From assembly GCA_964440525.1 (NCBI GenBank), contig CAYTTC010000010.1, positions 1 through 64,000 of the forward strand: 64,000 nt of DNA, written 5' to 3'. The first letter of the stretch is position 1. Every line of letters starts with the position of its first letter. Shown piece after piece: positions 50,150-57,924 of the stretch. The position numbers and the translations under genes were made by a program. The DNA comes from DASWJZ01 sp964440525 (GTDB taxonomy: Bacteria > Pseudomonadota > Alphaproteobacteria > Rhizobiales > Afifellaceae). The notes beneath the pieces were generated by a model, which saw nothing but the letters and a program-made list of their open reading frames with translations, was not told the DNA's origin and ran no database searches.

Positions 50150-52273
50150 ATGCTTTCGCTTTATTTCGTCATCGCCTGCGGCGTGCTGAGCATCGTCTAC
50201 GCGGTCTGGGCGATCCAATCGGTGCTCGCCGCCGATGCCGGTAATTCCCGCATGCAGGAGATTTCCGCCGCGATCCGCGAGGGCGCCACCGCCTATCTCA
50301 CGCGCCAATACACGACGATCGCGATCGTCGGCATCGTCGTCTTCGCTATTGCCTGGTACCTGCTCTCGGCGACGGCCGCCTTCGGCTTCGCCATCGGCGC
50401 GATCCTTTCCGGCACGGCTGGCTTCATCGGCATGCTCGTGTCGGTCCGCGCCAATGTTCGCACCGCCCAGGCGGCTTCGCAGTCGCTCGGCGCGGCGCTC
50501 TCCATCGCTTTTCGCTCAGGCGCCATCACCGGGCTCCTCGTCGCCGGCCTCGCGCTCCTCGGGGTCGCCGTCTACTTCTGGGTTCTGACCGGCCCGCTCG
50601 CCCACGATCCGGAGAGCCGCGACGTGATCGATTCGCTCGTGGCGCTCGGCTTCGGCGCCTCGCTCATCTCGATTTTTGCGCGCCTTGGCGGCGGCATCTT
50701 CACCAAGGGCGCCGATGTGGGCGGCGATCTCGTCGGAAAAGTGGAAGCCGGCATCCCGGAGGACGATCCGCGCAACCCCGCGACGATCGCCGACAACGTG
50801 GGCGACAATGTCGGCGACTGCGCCGGCATGGCGGCCGACCTCTTCGAGACCTACGCGGTGACCGTGGTGGCGACCATGGTGCTCGCCTCGATCTTCTTCG
50901 ACGGCGCGCTGGCGCTTTCCATGATGCTGCTGCCGCTTCTGATCGGCGGCACCTGCGTGCTGACTTCGATCGCCGGCACGTTCTTCGTAAAGCTCGGGGC
51001 AAAAAACTCGATCATGGGCGCGCTCTACAAGGGCTTCATCGCCACCGCGCTCCTATCGATCGTGGCGGTCGCGCTGGTGATCTGGTGGCTGCTCGGCTTC
51101 GGCACGGAATACACCGCCGCCACCGCGACCGGCCCGGCGATATTCACCGGCCTCGATCTTTTCTATTGCGGCCTCACGGGGCTCGCTGTCACCGGCCTGA
51201 TCATCTGGATCACCGAATATTATACCGGCACCAATTTTCGCCCGGTCCAGTCGATCGCCACGGCCTCCATCACCGGCCACGGCACCAATGTGATCCAGGG
51301 GCTTGCGGTCTCGCTTGAATCGACGGCGCTCCCGGCGCTCGTCATCATCGCCGGCATTTTGGTCGCCTACGGTTTTGCCGGCCTTTTCGGAATCGCCATC
51401 GCCGTCACCACGATGCTCGCGCTCGCCGGCGTGGTGGTGGCGCTCGACGCCTTCGGCCCCGTCACCGACAATGCCGGCGGCATCGCCGAGATGGCGGATC
51501 TGCCGGCCGACGTGCGAAAAACGACGGACGCGCTCGACGCCGTCGGCAACACCACCAAGGCGGTCACCAAGGGCTACGCGATCGGCTCCGCCGGCCTCGG
51601 CGCGCTGGTGCTCTTCGCCGCCTATACGTCGGACCTGAAGTTCTTCGCCGACAACGCAGCGCCCGGTTCGTTCTTCGAGGGCGTCAGCGTCAATTTCTCG
51701 CTCTCCAACCCCTACGTCGTGGTCGGCCTGCTCTTCGGCGGCCTGCTTCCGTACCTCTTCGGCGGCATCGCGATGACGGCGGTGGGCCGCGCCGCGGGGT
51801 CGATCGTGGAGGAGGTGCGCCGACAATTTCGCGAAAAACCCGGCATCATGCAGGGCACCGACAAGCCGGACTATGGGCGCGCGGTCGACATCCTGACGCG
51901 TGCGGCGATCCGCGAGATGATCTTGCCCTCGCTGCTGCCGGTGCTTTCGCCCCTCGTCTGCTTCGGCGCCGTCTATCTCATCGCCGACAAATCCGACGCT
52001 TTCGCCGCGCTCGGCGCCATGCTTTTGGGCGTCATCGTCACCGGCCTTTTCGTGGCGATCTCGATGACCGCCGGCGGCGGCGCCTGGGACAACGCCAAAA
52101 AACTGATCGAAGACGGCCACCATGGCGGAAAAGGCTCGGAGGCCCACAAGGCGGCGATCACCGGCGATACGGTCGGCGATCCCTACAAGGATACCGCCGG
52201 CCCGGCGGTCAACCCGATGATCAAGATCACCAACATCGTGGCGCTGCTGCTGCTTGCGGTGCTGGCGCAGTGA
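50150..52273 (+). CDS. hppA: Membrane-bound proton-translocating pyrophosphatase
   Basis: 707 residues from the ATG at 50150; the frame runs 68 codons further up, but those codons have no membrane-protein character. About 16 membrane helices. The catalytic acidic motifs are DVGGDLVGKVEAGIPEDDPR and DNVGDNVGDCAGMAADLFET. The stretch GNTTKAVTKGYAIGSAGL has Lys where K+-dependent enzymes have Ala, so it is the K+-independent type. It hydrolyses pyrophosphate and pumps protons across the membrane. The gene stands alone, with a 237-base upstream region. Confidence 0.95.
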   Translation: MLSLYFVIACGVLSIVYAVWAIQSVLAADAGNSRMQEISAAIREGATAYLTRQYTTIAIVGIVVFAIAWYLLSATAAFGFAIGAILSGTAGFIGMLVSVRANVRTAQAASQSLGAALSIAFRSGAITGLLVAGLALLGVAVYFWVLTGPLAHDPESRDVIDSLVALGFGASLISIFARLGGGIFTKGADVGGDLVGKVEAGIPEDDPRNPATIADNVGDNVGDCAGMAADLFETYAVTVVATMVLASIFFDGALALSMMLLPLLIGGTCVLTSIAGTFFVKLGAKNSIMGALYKGFIATALLSIVAVALVIWWLLGFGTEYTAATATGPAIFTGLDLFYCGLTGLAVTGLIIWITEYYTGTNFRPVQSIATASITGHGTNVIQGLAVSLESTALPALVIIAGILVAYGFAGLFGIAIAVTTMLALAGVVVALDAFGPVTDNAGGIAEMADLPADVRKTTDALDAVGNTTKAVTKGYAIGSAGLGALVLFAAYTSDLKFFADNAAPGSFFEGVSVNFSLSNPYVVVGLLFGGLLPYLFGGIAMTAVGRAAGSIVEEVRRQFREKPGIMQGTDKPDYGRAVDILTRAAIREMILPSLLPVLSPLVCFGAVYLIADKSDAFAALGAMLLGVIVTGLFVAISMTAGGGAWDNAKKLIEDGHHGGKGSEAHKAAITGDTVGDPYKDTAGPAVNPMIKITNIVALLLLAVLAQ

Positions 52274-52309
52274 GTGGACAGACACGCTACCAAACGCCAT
52301 ATTCTACCC

Positions 52310-52492
52310 ATGCACTTCAATGTCACGGTTTGTCGCGATGAGAAGGAGGGCGTTTGGTTCGTCCAATCCTCCGATGTGCCGGGCCTCAACGCCGAGGCGC
52401 CGACGCTCGATGCCCTGGTTGAAGCTATCAGCGACCTTGCGCCCGACCTGGTCGCGGCCAACCTTCCTAGGTTGGCGTGTGGCGAAGAGTAA
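52310..52492 (+). CDS. DUF1902-type small protein (antitoxin-like)
   Basis: 60 residues from the ATG at 52310. The DUF1902 pattern is clear: MHFNVTVCRDEKEGVWFVQS, SDVPGLNAEAPTLDALVEAI and SDLAPDLVAANL. The fold is HicB-like, and such genes are often found near toxin genes. It is followed by the DUF433 and DUF5615 genes in the same direction, 9 bases apart and overlapping. Together they look like one cassette. It starts 36 bases after hppA. Confidence 0.8.
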   Translation: MHFNVTVCRDEKEGVWFVQSSDVPGLNAEAPTLDALVEAISDLAPDLVAANLPRLACGEE

Positions 52493-52501
52493 AGTTGCGC
52501 C

Positions 52502-52714
52502 ATGGATAAGCTGATCGTCTGCCGCGACCCCAATGTGATGGGCGGAACTCCAGTTTTTTTCGGGACGCGCGTGCCGGTGCAGACGCTGCTCGACTACCTT
52601 GAGGGGGGTGAGACCATCAACGACTTCCTCGAAGGGTATCCCTCGGTGACGCGGGATCAAGTGGTCGCATTCCTGGAAGAGGCCAAGGAGCGGCTGCTCG
52701 AATCCACCTTGTGA
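52502..52714 (+). CDS. DUF433-domain protein (antitoxin-like)
   Basis: 70 residues. The DUF433 signature is DPNVMGGTPVFFGTRVPVQT, LLDYLEGGETINDFLEGYPS and VTRDQVVAFLEEAKERLLE, a winged-helix-like DNA-binding fold. DUF433 proteins pair with DUF5615 proteins in putative type II toxin-antitoxin systems. Its stop overlaps the start of the DUF5615 gene (GTGA, 52711-52714). The DNA-binding fold makes it the likely antitoxin and autoregulator. Confidence 0.88.
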   Translation: MDKLIVCRDPNVMGGTPVFFGTRVPVQTLLDYLEGGETINDFLEGYPSVTRDQVVAFLEEAKERLLESTL

Positions 52715-53043
52715 GAGTGTTTCTCGACGAGTGTGTCGATTGGCGTCTTTCGCGCGATCTGACCGGCCACGAGGTCAGGACCGCACGTCAAATGAAATGG
52801 ACGACCATCGAGAACGGGGAGTTGCTCTCGCTTGCCTCGGAGCACTTCGACGTATTCGTGACGGTGGATCGCAACCTATCGTTCCAGCAGAACCTTGGCG
52901 CCTTTCCGATTGCGGTTATCGTGCTTCATGCGAACACGAACCGTCTCGCCGACCTTAGGTCATTGGTCCCGGAGATTCTGACCACCCTTCAAAGCGCGCG
53001 GGCGGGCGTGGCTACAATCGTAAGGACGCCGCCTGGACGGTAG
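52711..53043 (+). CDS. DUF5615 PIN-like protein (toxin-like)
   Basis: 110 residues from a GTG at 52711. The PIN-like fold is seen in MRVFLDECVDWRLSRDLTGH with the first acidic residues, and in FVTVDRNLSFQQNL with the later Asp. The central block is EVRTARQMKWTTIENGELLS. Proteins of this family are predicted toxins or nucleases paired with DUF433. It converges with bamE, and a hairpin at 53052-53068 separates them. The active site appears intact, but activity is a family-level inference. Confidence 0.85.
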   Translation: MRVFLDECVDWRLSRDLTGHEVRTARQMKWTTIENGELLSLASEHFDVFVTVDRNLSFQQNLGAFPIAVIVLHANTNRLADLRSLVPEILTTLQSARAGVATIVRTPPGR

Positions 53044-53051
53044 TTCAGCCA

Positions 53052-53068
53052 CGCCCGCGATACGGGCG
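53052..53068. terminator. Hairpin between DUF5615 and bamE
   Basis: CGCCCG, CGATA, CGGGCG is a perfect 6-bp stem between the two convergent coding ends (53043 and 53072). It could end both transcripts; there is no U-tract, so this is tentative. Confidence 0.5.
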
Positions 53069-53071
53069 AGC

Positions 53072-53530
53072 CTACTGCGTCCCGGTCGGCATCACCACGC
53101 CAGTCGCCGAAAACAGCTGCGAGAGGAAGGAGAAGTCGCGTCCGCCGGTCGGAGTGGTGCGCGACACGAGGTCGACGATCTGGCCGTCCTCCAGCCCGTA
53201 GTTGGCGATCTGCGCGACCTGGCTGTTCTCGTCGAAATAGACGGCGAGGACCGTCTGGTCGACGACGTGGGAGTTCATGAAGGCGACCGGGCGGTTGGTC
53301 TTCTGCGAGATGTAATAAAACACCTCGCCGCCGAAATCGGCCGTGGTGGACGGCGTCCCGAGCGCGATCATAACCTGCTCGCGCGGCGCCCCGACCTGCA
53401 CCTGCTGCAGCGACGATTCGGAGGGCACATAACCGCGCTGCAGCGTCTCTCCCATGCAGCCGGCAAGGCCCAGAGCGGCCACGAGCGCAATCGCGGCCAT
53501 GCCAAGGGGATGACGACGTTCGCTTCGCAT
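53072..53530 (-). CDS. bamE: Outer-membrane assembly lipoprotein BamE (SmpA/OmlA)
   Basis: 152 residues from the ATG at 53530. The lipobox LGLAGC near residue 25 follows a signal peptide with MRSERRHPLGMAAIALVAAL. The BamE domain has GYVPSESSLQQVQVGAPREQ and VMIALGTPSTTADFGGEVFY followed by YISQKTNRPVAF. BamE is the small subunit of the BAM complex that inserts beta-barrel proteins into the outer membrane. The frame upstream is longer but runs into non-coding sequence. It is divergent from the CBP3-like gene. Confidence 0.93.
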   Translation of the reverse strand: MRSERRHPLGMAAIALVAALGLAGCMGETLQRGYVPSESSLQQVQVGAPREQVMIALGTPSTTADFGGEVFYYISQKTNRPVAFMNSHVVDQTVLAVYFDENSQVAQIANYGLEDGQIVDLVSRTTPTGGRDFSFLSQLFSATGVVMPTGTQ

Positions 53531-53571
53531 TGTTTCCCTTCTCTTTCGGGTTGCTAGCCGTGTCGGCCCAT

Positions 53572-53603
53572 CTTTGCAATGGCGGCCCTTTGCAATGGCG
53601 GCC
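53572..53603. repeat. Perfect 16-bp tandem duplication
   Basis: CTTTGCAATGGCGGCC is present twice in a row (53572-53587 and 53588-53603) in the divergent gap between bamE and the CBP3-like gene. It may have arisen by slippage. It lies in the region where the two promoters should be. Confidence 0.8.
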
Positions 53604-53638
53604 GGCTTGGCGCGCGTGTATGGCGGGGGCAAGGCATA

Positions 53639-54199
53639 ATGGCGATGCTCCTCTTTTCTGCACGACGGCGAAGCGAGCGGGACGCGGCCGCGCGGATCTA
53701 CGCCGCGTGCCTGGCGGCCTCCCGTCGGCCGGCGCTCTATCTCGCCTACGGCGTGCCCGATACACTGCAAGGGCGCTTCGAGATGGTGGCGATCGCTCTC
53801 TTTCCGGTGTTGAACCGCCTGATGCACGAGCCGGGCGACGACCCAAAACTCGCGCGGCTCGTGTCGGAGAGTTTTGTCGACGACATGGATGCCGTTTTCC
53901 GCGAGATGGGCGTGAGCGATCCGGCCGTGCCGAAACGCATGAAGACGCTTTACCGGTCCTTCGCGGGGCGGATCACCGCCTATCGACAAGCCCTGGGAGC
54001 GGGCACGGACGCGCTTGTGGAGGCTATCGCGCGCAACGTCTTTCCCGACGGTTTTCGGGATGAACGCGCGATTGCTCTGGGGGAGTATCTGAAGGCGGCG
54101 ACGGCCGCTATCGCTGCTGTCGAGATTGCCGCCCTGCGTCGCGGCGAGATACCCTTCCCGGAGATCAACTCGCCGCGGAGGGAGGGCTACGGCGGATGA
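53639..54199 (+). CDS. Ubiquinol-cytochrome c chaperone family protein (CBP3-like)
   Basis: 186 residues from the ATG at 53639 (a Met two codons later is also possible). The family pattern is AARIYAACLAASRRPALYLA, YGVPDTLQGRFEMVAIALFP, VSESFVDDMDAVFREMGVSD and SFAGRITAYRQAL. In mitochondria CBP3 assists cytochrome b assembly into the bc1 complex; bacterial homologues are presumed to act similarly. The 3' end overlaps the DUF177 gene by 4 bases. No membrane helix is present, which fits a soluble or peripheral factor. Confidence 0.9.
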   Translation: MAMLLFSARRRSERDAAARIYAACLAASRRPALYLAYGVPDTLQGRFEMVAIALFPVLNRLMHEPGDDPKLARLVSESFVDDMDAVFREMGVSDPAVPKRMKTLYRSFAGRITAYRQALGAGTDALVEAIARNVFPDGFRDERAIALGEYLKAATAAIAAVEIAALRRGEIPFPEINSPRREGYGG

Positions 54200-54729
54200 G
54201 CGGGGAGCCCCTCTCGCTTTCGGTACTTGTCGCTCGCATTCCGGCGGGCGGAAAGCATTTTCGTGTCGAGACGAATGAGCAGGAGCGCCGCGCCGTCGCG
54301 GAGGCGCTGGGCATCGTGGACGTCGTGGAGCTGACGGCCGATCTCGATGTGCGTCCGGTCGGCGAGAAGGCATTCGCCGTGCGCGGCACGCTGAGCGCCT
54401 CGGTCGTGCAGACCGATGTCGTGACCCTGGAACCAGTCCAGCAGGAAGTGAGCGAAGCGATCGACCTGACGCTCGAGCCGGCGGAGGACGACGCCCCCAA
54501 GAAAGAACGGGCGCTGCCGCAGGTCGGCCTCGAAGGTCTGGAGGACCGCGACTTTTATCGCAGGGGGCGCATCGACCTCGGCGCCATCGTTGTCGAACAT
54601 CTTGCGCTCGGGCTCGACCCCTATCCGAAGTCGCCGGGCGTCGAATTTCCCGGCCACATCGAGGGCAGCCCCGACACTGAATCCTCACCGTTTGCGGCGC
54701 TCGCTCCCCTGAAGCACACGCGGGAATAG
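54196..54729 (+). CDS. YceD family protein (DUF177)
   Basis: 177 residues. The DUF177 fold is seen in LSLSVLVARIPAGGKHFRVE, ADLDVRPVGEKAFAVRGTLS and the late block DFYRRGRIDLGAIVVEHLAL. YceD homologues have been linked to rRNA/23S processing. In many bacteria the gene precedes rpmF and plsX; here plsX follows directly with no rpmF between. It overlaps the upstream chaperone gene by 4 bases. Confidence 0.9.
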   Translation: MSGEPLSLSVLVARIPAGGKHFRVETNEQERRAVAEALGIVDVVELTADLDVRPVGEKAFAVRGTLSASVVQTDVVTLEPVQQEVSEAIDLTLEPAEDDAPKKERALPQVGLEGLEDRDFYRRGRIDLGAIVVEHLALGLDPYPKSPGVEFPGHIEGSPDTESSPFAALAPLKHTRE

Positions 54730-54806
54730 GAGCCGGCAGCCTTGGCGCTTGCCACGGCGACCGCTAGGGGTATGTTCCCGCCTCCCGCGCGAGAAACAAC
54801 CGCCCG

Positions 54807-55865
54807 ATGCCCGAGACGATCACGATTTCCCTCGATGCGATGGGCGGCGACACCGGACCGGAGGTGGCGATCGGGGGAGCGGCGATCGCTATCGACCGCC
54901 GTCCGGATCTCCGTTTCCTCGTCTTCGGCGAGGAGGAGGCGGTGCGCCCAGTGTTAGATGCCAACCCCCGAGTGCGCGAGAAATCCGAATTCCATCATTG
55001 CAGTGTGACCGTGCAGATGGACGACAAGCCGAGTCAGGCGCTCCGCAAGGGGCGTTGGAAGTCGTCGATGTGGCGCTCCATCGAGGCGGTGAAGGACCAC
55101 GACGCGGGCGCCGCCGTTTCGGCCGGCAATACCGGCGCGCTGATGGCCATGGCAAAATTCTGCCTGAAGCCGCTGCCGGGTATCGAGAGGCCGGCGATCG
55201 CCGCGATCTGGCCGACGCTCCGGGGCGAGAGCATCGTCCTCGACGTCGGAGCGACCATCGGCGCCGACGCGAAAATGCTGGTCGATTTCGCCGTGATGGG
55301 AGCGGCGATGGCGCGCTCCGTTTTCGGCCTCGACCGGCCGACCGTCGCGCTTCTCAATGTCGGCGTGGAGGAGATGAAGGGCGTCGAGCAGGTGCGCGAG
55401 GCCGGGCGGATTCTCAGGGAGATGAATCATCCGGGCTTTGAGTATCGCGGCTTCATCGAGGGCGATGACCTCGGAAAAGGCACCGTCGACGTCGCCGTCA
55501 CCGAAGGTTTTGCGGGCAATATCGCTTTGAAAACCGCCGAGGGCACCGCCCGGCAGATCGCCGAATATCTTCGTTCGGCCATGACCCGAACCTGGGCGGC
55601 CCGGCTCGGCTACCTCTTCGCGCAGTCTGCGTTCCGACTGCTGCGGGAGAAGATGGATCCACGCAAGGTCAATGGCGGCGTGTTCCTCGGATTGAACGGC
55701 GTGGTGATCAAATCGCACGGGGGGACCGATGCTGAAGGGTTTGCCAGCGCCATCGACCTGGCCCGCGAAATGGCCAAGAACGACCTCGTCCGCATGATCG
55801 CCGAGGATCGGGCGCTCAGCGTCGACGCGCCGGCCGCGGATCTCCGCAAGGCGGCCACCGCATGA
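54807..55865 (+). CDS. plsX: Phosphate acyltransferase PlsX
   Basis: 352 residues. PlsX converts acyl-ACP to acyl-phosphate, the substrate of PlsY (22546-23130). The start MPETITISLDAMGGDTGPEV is invariant in the family, and SAGNTGALMAMAKF, ALLNVGVEEMKG and YRGFIEGDDLGKGTVDVAVT follow. The 77-base gap after the DUF177 gene could contain a promoter. It overlaps fabH by 4 bases (ATGA), the conserved plsX-fabH pair. Confidence 0.97.
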   Translation: MPETITISLDAMGGDTGPEVAIGGAAIAIDRRPDLRFLVFGEEEAVRPVLDANPRVREKSEFHHCSVTVQMDDKPSQALRKGRWKSSMWRSIEAVKDHDAGAAVSAGNTGALMAMAKFCLKPLPGIERPAIAAIWPTLRGESIVLDVGATIGADAKMLVDFAVMGAAMARSVFGLDRPTVALLNVGVEEMKGVEQVREAGRILREMNHPGFEYRGFIEGDDLGKGTVDVAVTEGFAGNIALKTAEGTARQIAEYLRSAMTRTWAARLGYLFAQSAFRLLREKMDPRKVNGGVFLGLNGVVIKSHGGTDAEGFASAIDLAREMAKNDLVRMIAEDRALSVDAPAADLRKAATA

Positions 55866-56833
55866 TGCGCTCCGTGGTGCGTGGGATCGGCAGCTATCTC
55901 CCCGCCAAAATCCTGACGAACGCCGACCTCGCCACGATGGTGGACACCTCCGACGAATGGATCGTGCAGCGGACCGGGATCCGGCAGCGCCACATCGCGG
56001 CGGAGGGCGAGGTCACCTCGGACCTGGCGACCGCGGCGGCGCGAAAAGCCCTTGAAAGCGCCGGATTGAGGGCTGCCGACATCGATCTGATCGTGCTCGC
56101 CACGTCGACCCCGGACAACACTTTTCCGGCGAGCGCGGTGACCGTCCAGAACAATCTCGGCATCCACACAGGCGCCGCCTTCGACCTGCAGGCGGTCTGC
56201 TCCGGCTTCGTCTACGCCCTCGCCACCGCCGATGCCATGCTGAAGGGAGGGCACGGAGGACGCGCGCTCGTCATCGGCGCGGAGACTTTTTCGCGCATCC
56301 TCGACTGGAACGACCGCACCACCTGCGTGCTCTTCGGCGACGGCGCCGGCGCAATCGTGCTCGAGATGCAGGAAGGCGCCGGCTCGATCGCCGATCACGG
56401 TGTGTTGACGACGCATCTCCGCTCCGACGGCCAGCACAAGAACAAGCTCTATGTCGACGGCGGGCCGTCGGCGACCGGCACGGTCGGTCACGTGCGGATG
56501 GAGGGGCGCGAGGTCTTCAAGCACGCCGTCGGCATGATCTCCGACGTGATCAACGCGGCGTTCGCGGCGACCGGCACGGGCGCCGACGACATCGACTGGT
56601 TCGTGCCGCACCAGGCCAATCAGAGGATCATCGATGCGAGCGCCAAGAAGCTCGGCATCGCGCAGAACAAGGTCGTGTCGACCGTCGAGCGGCACGGCAA
56701 CACCTCGGCTGCCTCCATTCCGCTCGCTCTCGACGTCGCGGTCGCGGACGGCCGCATCAAAGCGGGGCACCTCGTCATGCTGGAGGCCATGGGCGGCGGG
56801 TTTACTTGGGGCTCCGCCTTGTTGCGTTGGTGA
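55862..56833 (+). CDS. fabH: 3-oxoacyl-ACP synthase III
   Basis: 323 residues. It condenses acetyl-CoA with malonyl-ACP to start fatty acid synthesis. The catalytic Cys lies in DLQAVCSGFVYAL, the His in VPHQANQRIIDA, and the Asn in RHGNTSAAS. The start MMRSVVRGIGSYLP and the motif DEWIVQRTGIRQRH are typical. It is coupled to plsX by a 4-base overlap. IhfA follows 90 bases later. Confidence 0.97.
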   Translation: MMRSVVRGIGSYLPAKILTNADLATMVDTSDEWIVQRTGIRQRHIAAEGEVTSDLATAAARKALESAGLRAADIDLIVLATSTPDNTFPASAVTVQNNLGIHTGAAFDLQAVCSGFVYALATADAMLKGGHGGRALVIGAETFSRILDWNDRTTCVLFGDGAGAIVLEMQEGAGSIADHGVLTTHLRSDGQHKNKLYVDGGPSATGTVGHVRMEGREVFKHAVGMISDVINAAFAATGTGADDIDWFVPHQANQRIIDASAKKLGIAQNKVVSTVERHGNTSAASIPLALDVAVADGRIKAGHLVMLEAMGGGFTWGSALLRW

Positions 56834-56922
56834 CTCGTCTTGATGTTGACCAGGATTGCCCAGCCGCATAGGCTAAGTATCTTGATTTACATCATTCCTA
56901 TAAAAGACGGCATAGGCGGCGT

Positions 56923-57252
56923 ATGGGGGGCAAGACGATCACGAGGGCTGACTTGGCCGAAGCCGTTTTTCGGCGGCTTGGTCTGTCCCGCACGGAATCC
57001 GCGGCGATGGTCGAGATGGTCCTGAAGGAAGTTTCGGACGCGATCGTGTCCGGCGAGACGGTAAAACTTTCCTCGTTCGGCTCCTTCATGATCCGCGACA
57101 AGGGATTGCGCGTCGGACGCAACCCGAAGACCGGGCGCGAGGTCCCGATCCCACCGCGGCGCGTTGCCGTCTTCAAGGCGAGCAACATCATGAAGAGCCG
57201 CATCAACGATGGTCTCGCCGGCAGCGCGAGATCGGAGGAAGCGGCCGAATAG
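56923..57252 (+). CDS. ihfA: Integration host factor subunit alpha
   Basis: 109 residues. With IhfB it bends DNA sharply at specific sites. The family start is GGKTITRADLAEAVFRRLGL, followed by the beta-arm motif GRNPKTGREVPIPPRRVAVF with the conserved intercalating Pro. The ATG at 56923 gives the normal length, and the tail SARSEEAAE is slightly extended. It follows fabH and is followed immediately by the MerR regulator, a conserved fabH-ihfA-merR order. Confidence 0.96.
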   Translation: MGGKTITRADLAEAVFRRLGLSRTESAAMVEMVLKEVSDAIVSGETVKLSSFGSFMIRDKGLRVGRNPKTGREVPIPPRRVAVFKASNIMKSRINDGLAGSARSEEAAE

Positions 57253-57253
57253 C

Positions 57254-57793
57254 ATGGCCGACGCGGCATCCATGAAAGCACCCGACGCTTTTCGCACGAT
57301 CAGCGAGGTAGCGGAGGAGCTGGAGCTGCCGCAGCACGTGCTGCGCTTCTGGGAGACGCGCTTCCCCCAGATCAAGCCGATGAAGCGGGGCGGCGGGCGG
57401 CGCTACTACCGCCCGGAAGATGTCGATCTCCTGCGCGGCGTTCGCCTGCTCCTCTACGGCGAGGGTTTTACGATCCGCGGCGTGCAGCGGCTCTTGAAGG
57501 ACAAGGGCGTCGCCTTCGTCGTTGCCGTCGGCCAAACAGGCTCCGTGCAGACCGTTACCGCGGCCGAACGCGACGATGAGGCGGATCGCCCGGCGCCCCG
57601 TCCGGTGCCTCGGCGCGGGCTTGCCGCCGCTCCGGCTGTCGATCCCGCCGACCGGGGCGCGGGCGGCCGGCAATCGCCACAATCGGCGCCTGCGCGCCAG
57701 CTTCCGGCATTAGCCGGGGATAAGCGACGGCGCATTGAGTCAGCGCTTTCGGAGCTTCTCGAAGCGAAGCGGCTGCTCGACCAGGTTCGTTAG
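57254..57793 (+). CDS. MerR-family transcriptional regulator
   Basis: 179 residues from the ATG at 57254 (another ATG six codons later). The N-terminal winged helix is FRTISEVAEELELPQHVLRF, WETRFPQIKPMKRGGGRRYY and RPEDVDLLRGVRLLLYGEGF. A long helical dimerisation region is followed by a Pro/Ala/Arg-rich part. The ihfA-adjacent MerR gene is conserved in alphaproteobacteria; its ligand is unknown. There are no metal-binding cysteines, so it is not a mercury-type sensor. Confidence 0.92.
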   Translation: MADAASMKAPDAFRTISEVAEELELPQHVLRFWETRFPQIKPMKRGGGRRYYRPEDVDLLRGVRLLLYGEGFTIRGVQRLLKDKGVAFVVAVGQTGSVQTVTAAERDDEADRPAPRPVPRRGLAAAPAVDPADRGAGGRQSPQSAPARQLPALAGDKRRRIESALSELLEAKRLLDQVR

Positions 57794-57845
57794 AGGCCGG
57801 ACACAGCATTGAACGGATAGGCCGCCGTCACTATAGTCCCACAGT

Positions 57846-57922
57846 CGGAGCGTGGCGCAGCCTGGTAGCGCACCTGAATGGGGTTCAGGGGGTCGGAGGT
57901 TCGAATCCTCTCGCTCCGACCA
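57846..57922 (+). tRNA. tRNA-Pro (GGG)
   Basis: 77 bases including an encoded CCA. The acceptor stem CGGAGCG pairs with CGCTCCG. The anticodon arm CCTGA-ATGGGGT-TCAGG puts GGG at positions 34-36, and the T-arm contains GTTCGAATC. The GG of the D-loop is in AGCCTGGTAG. The O-antigen-ligase gene ends 2 bases after it on the other strand. Confidence 0.97.
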
Positions 57923-57924
57923 TC

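Noticed and set aside
53072..54688. A 538-codon frame including bamE
   Set aside because: Only the last 152 codons are bamE, which begins at its own ATG with a lipoprotein signal; the rest is antisense to the CBP3-like and DUF177 genes.
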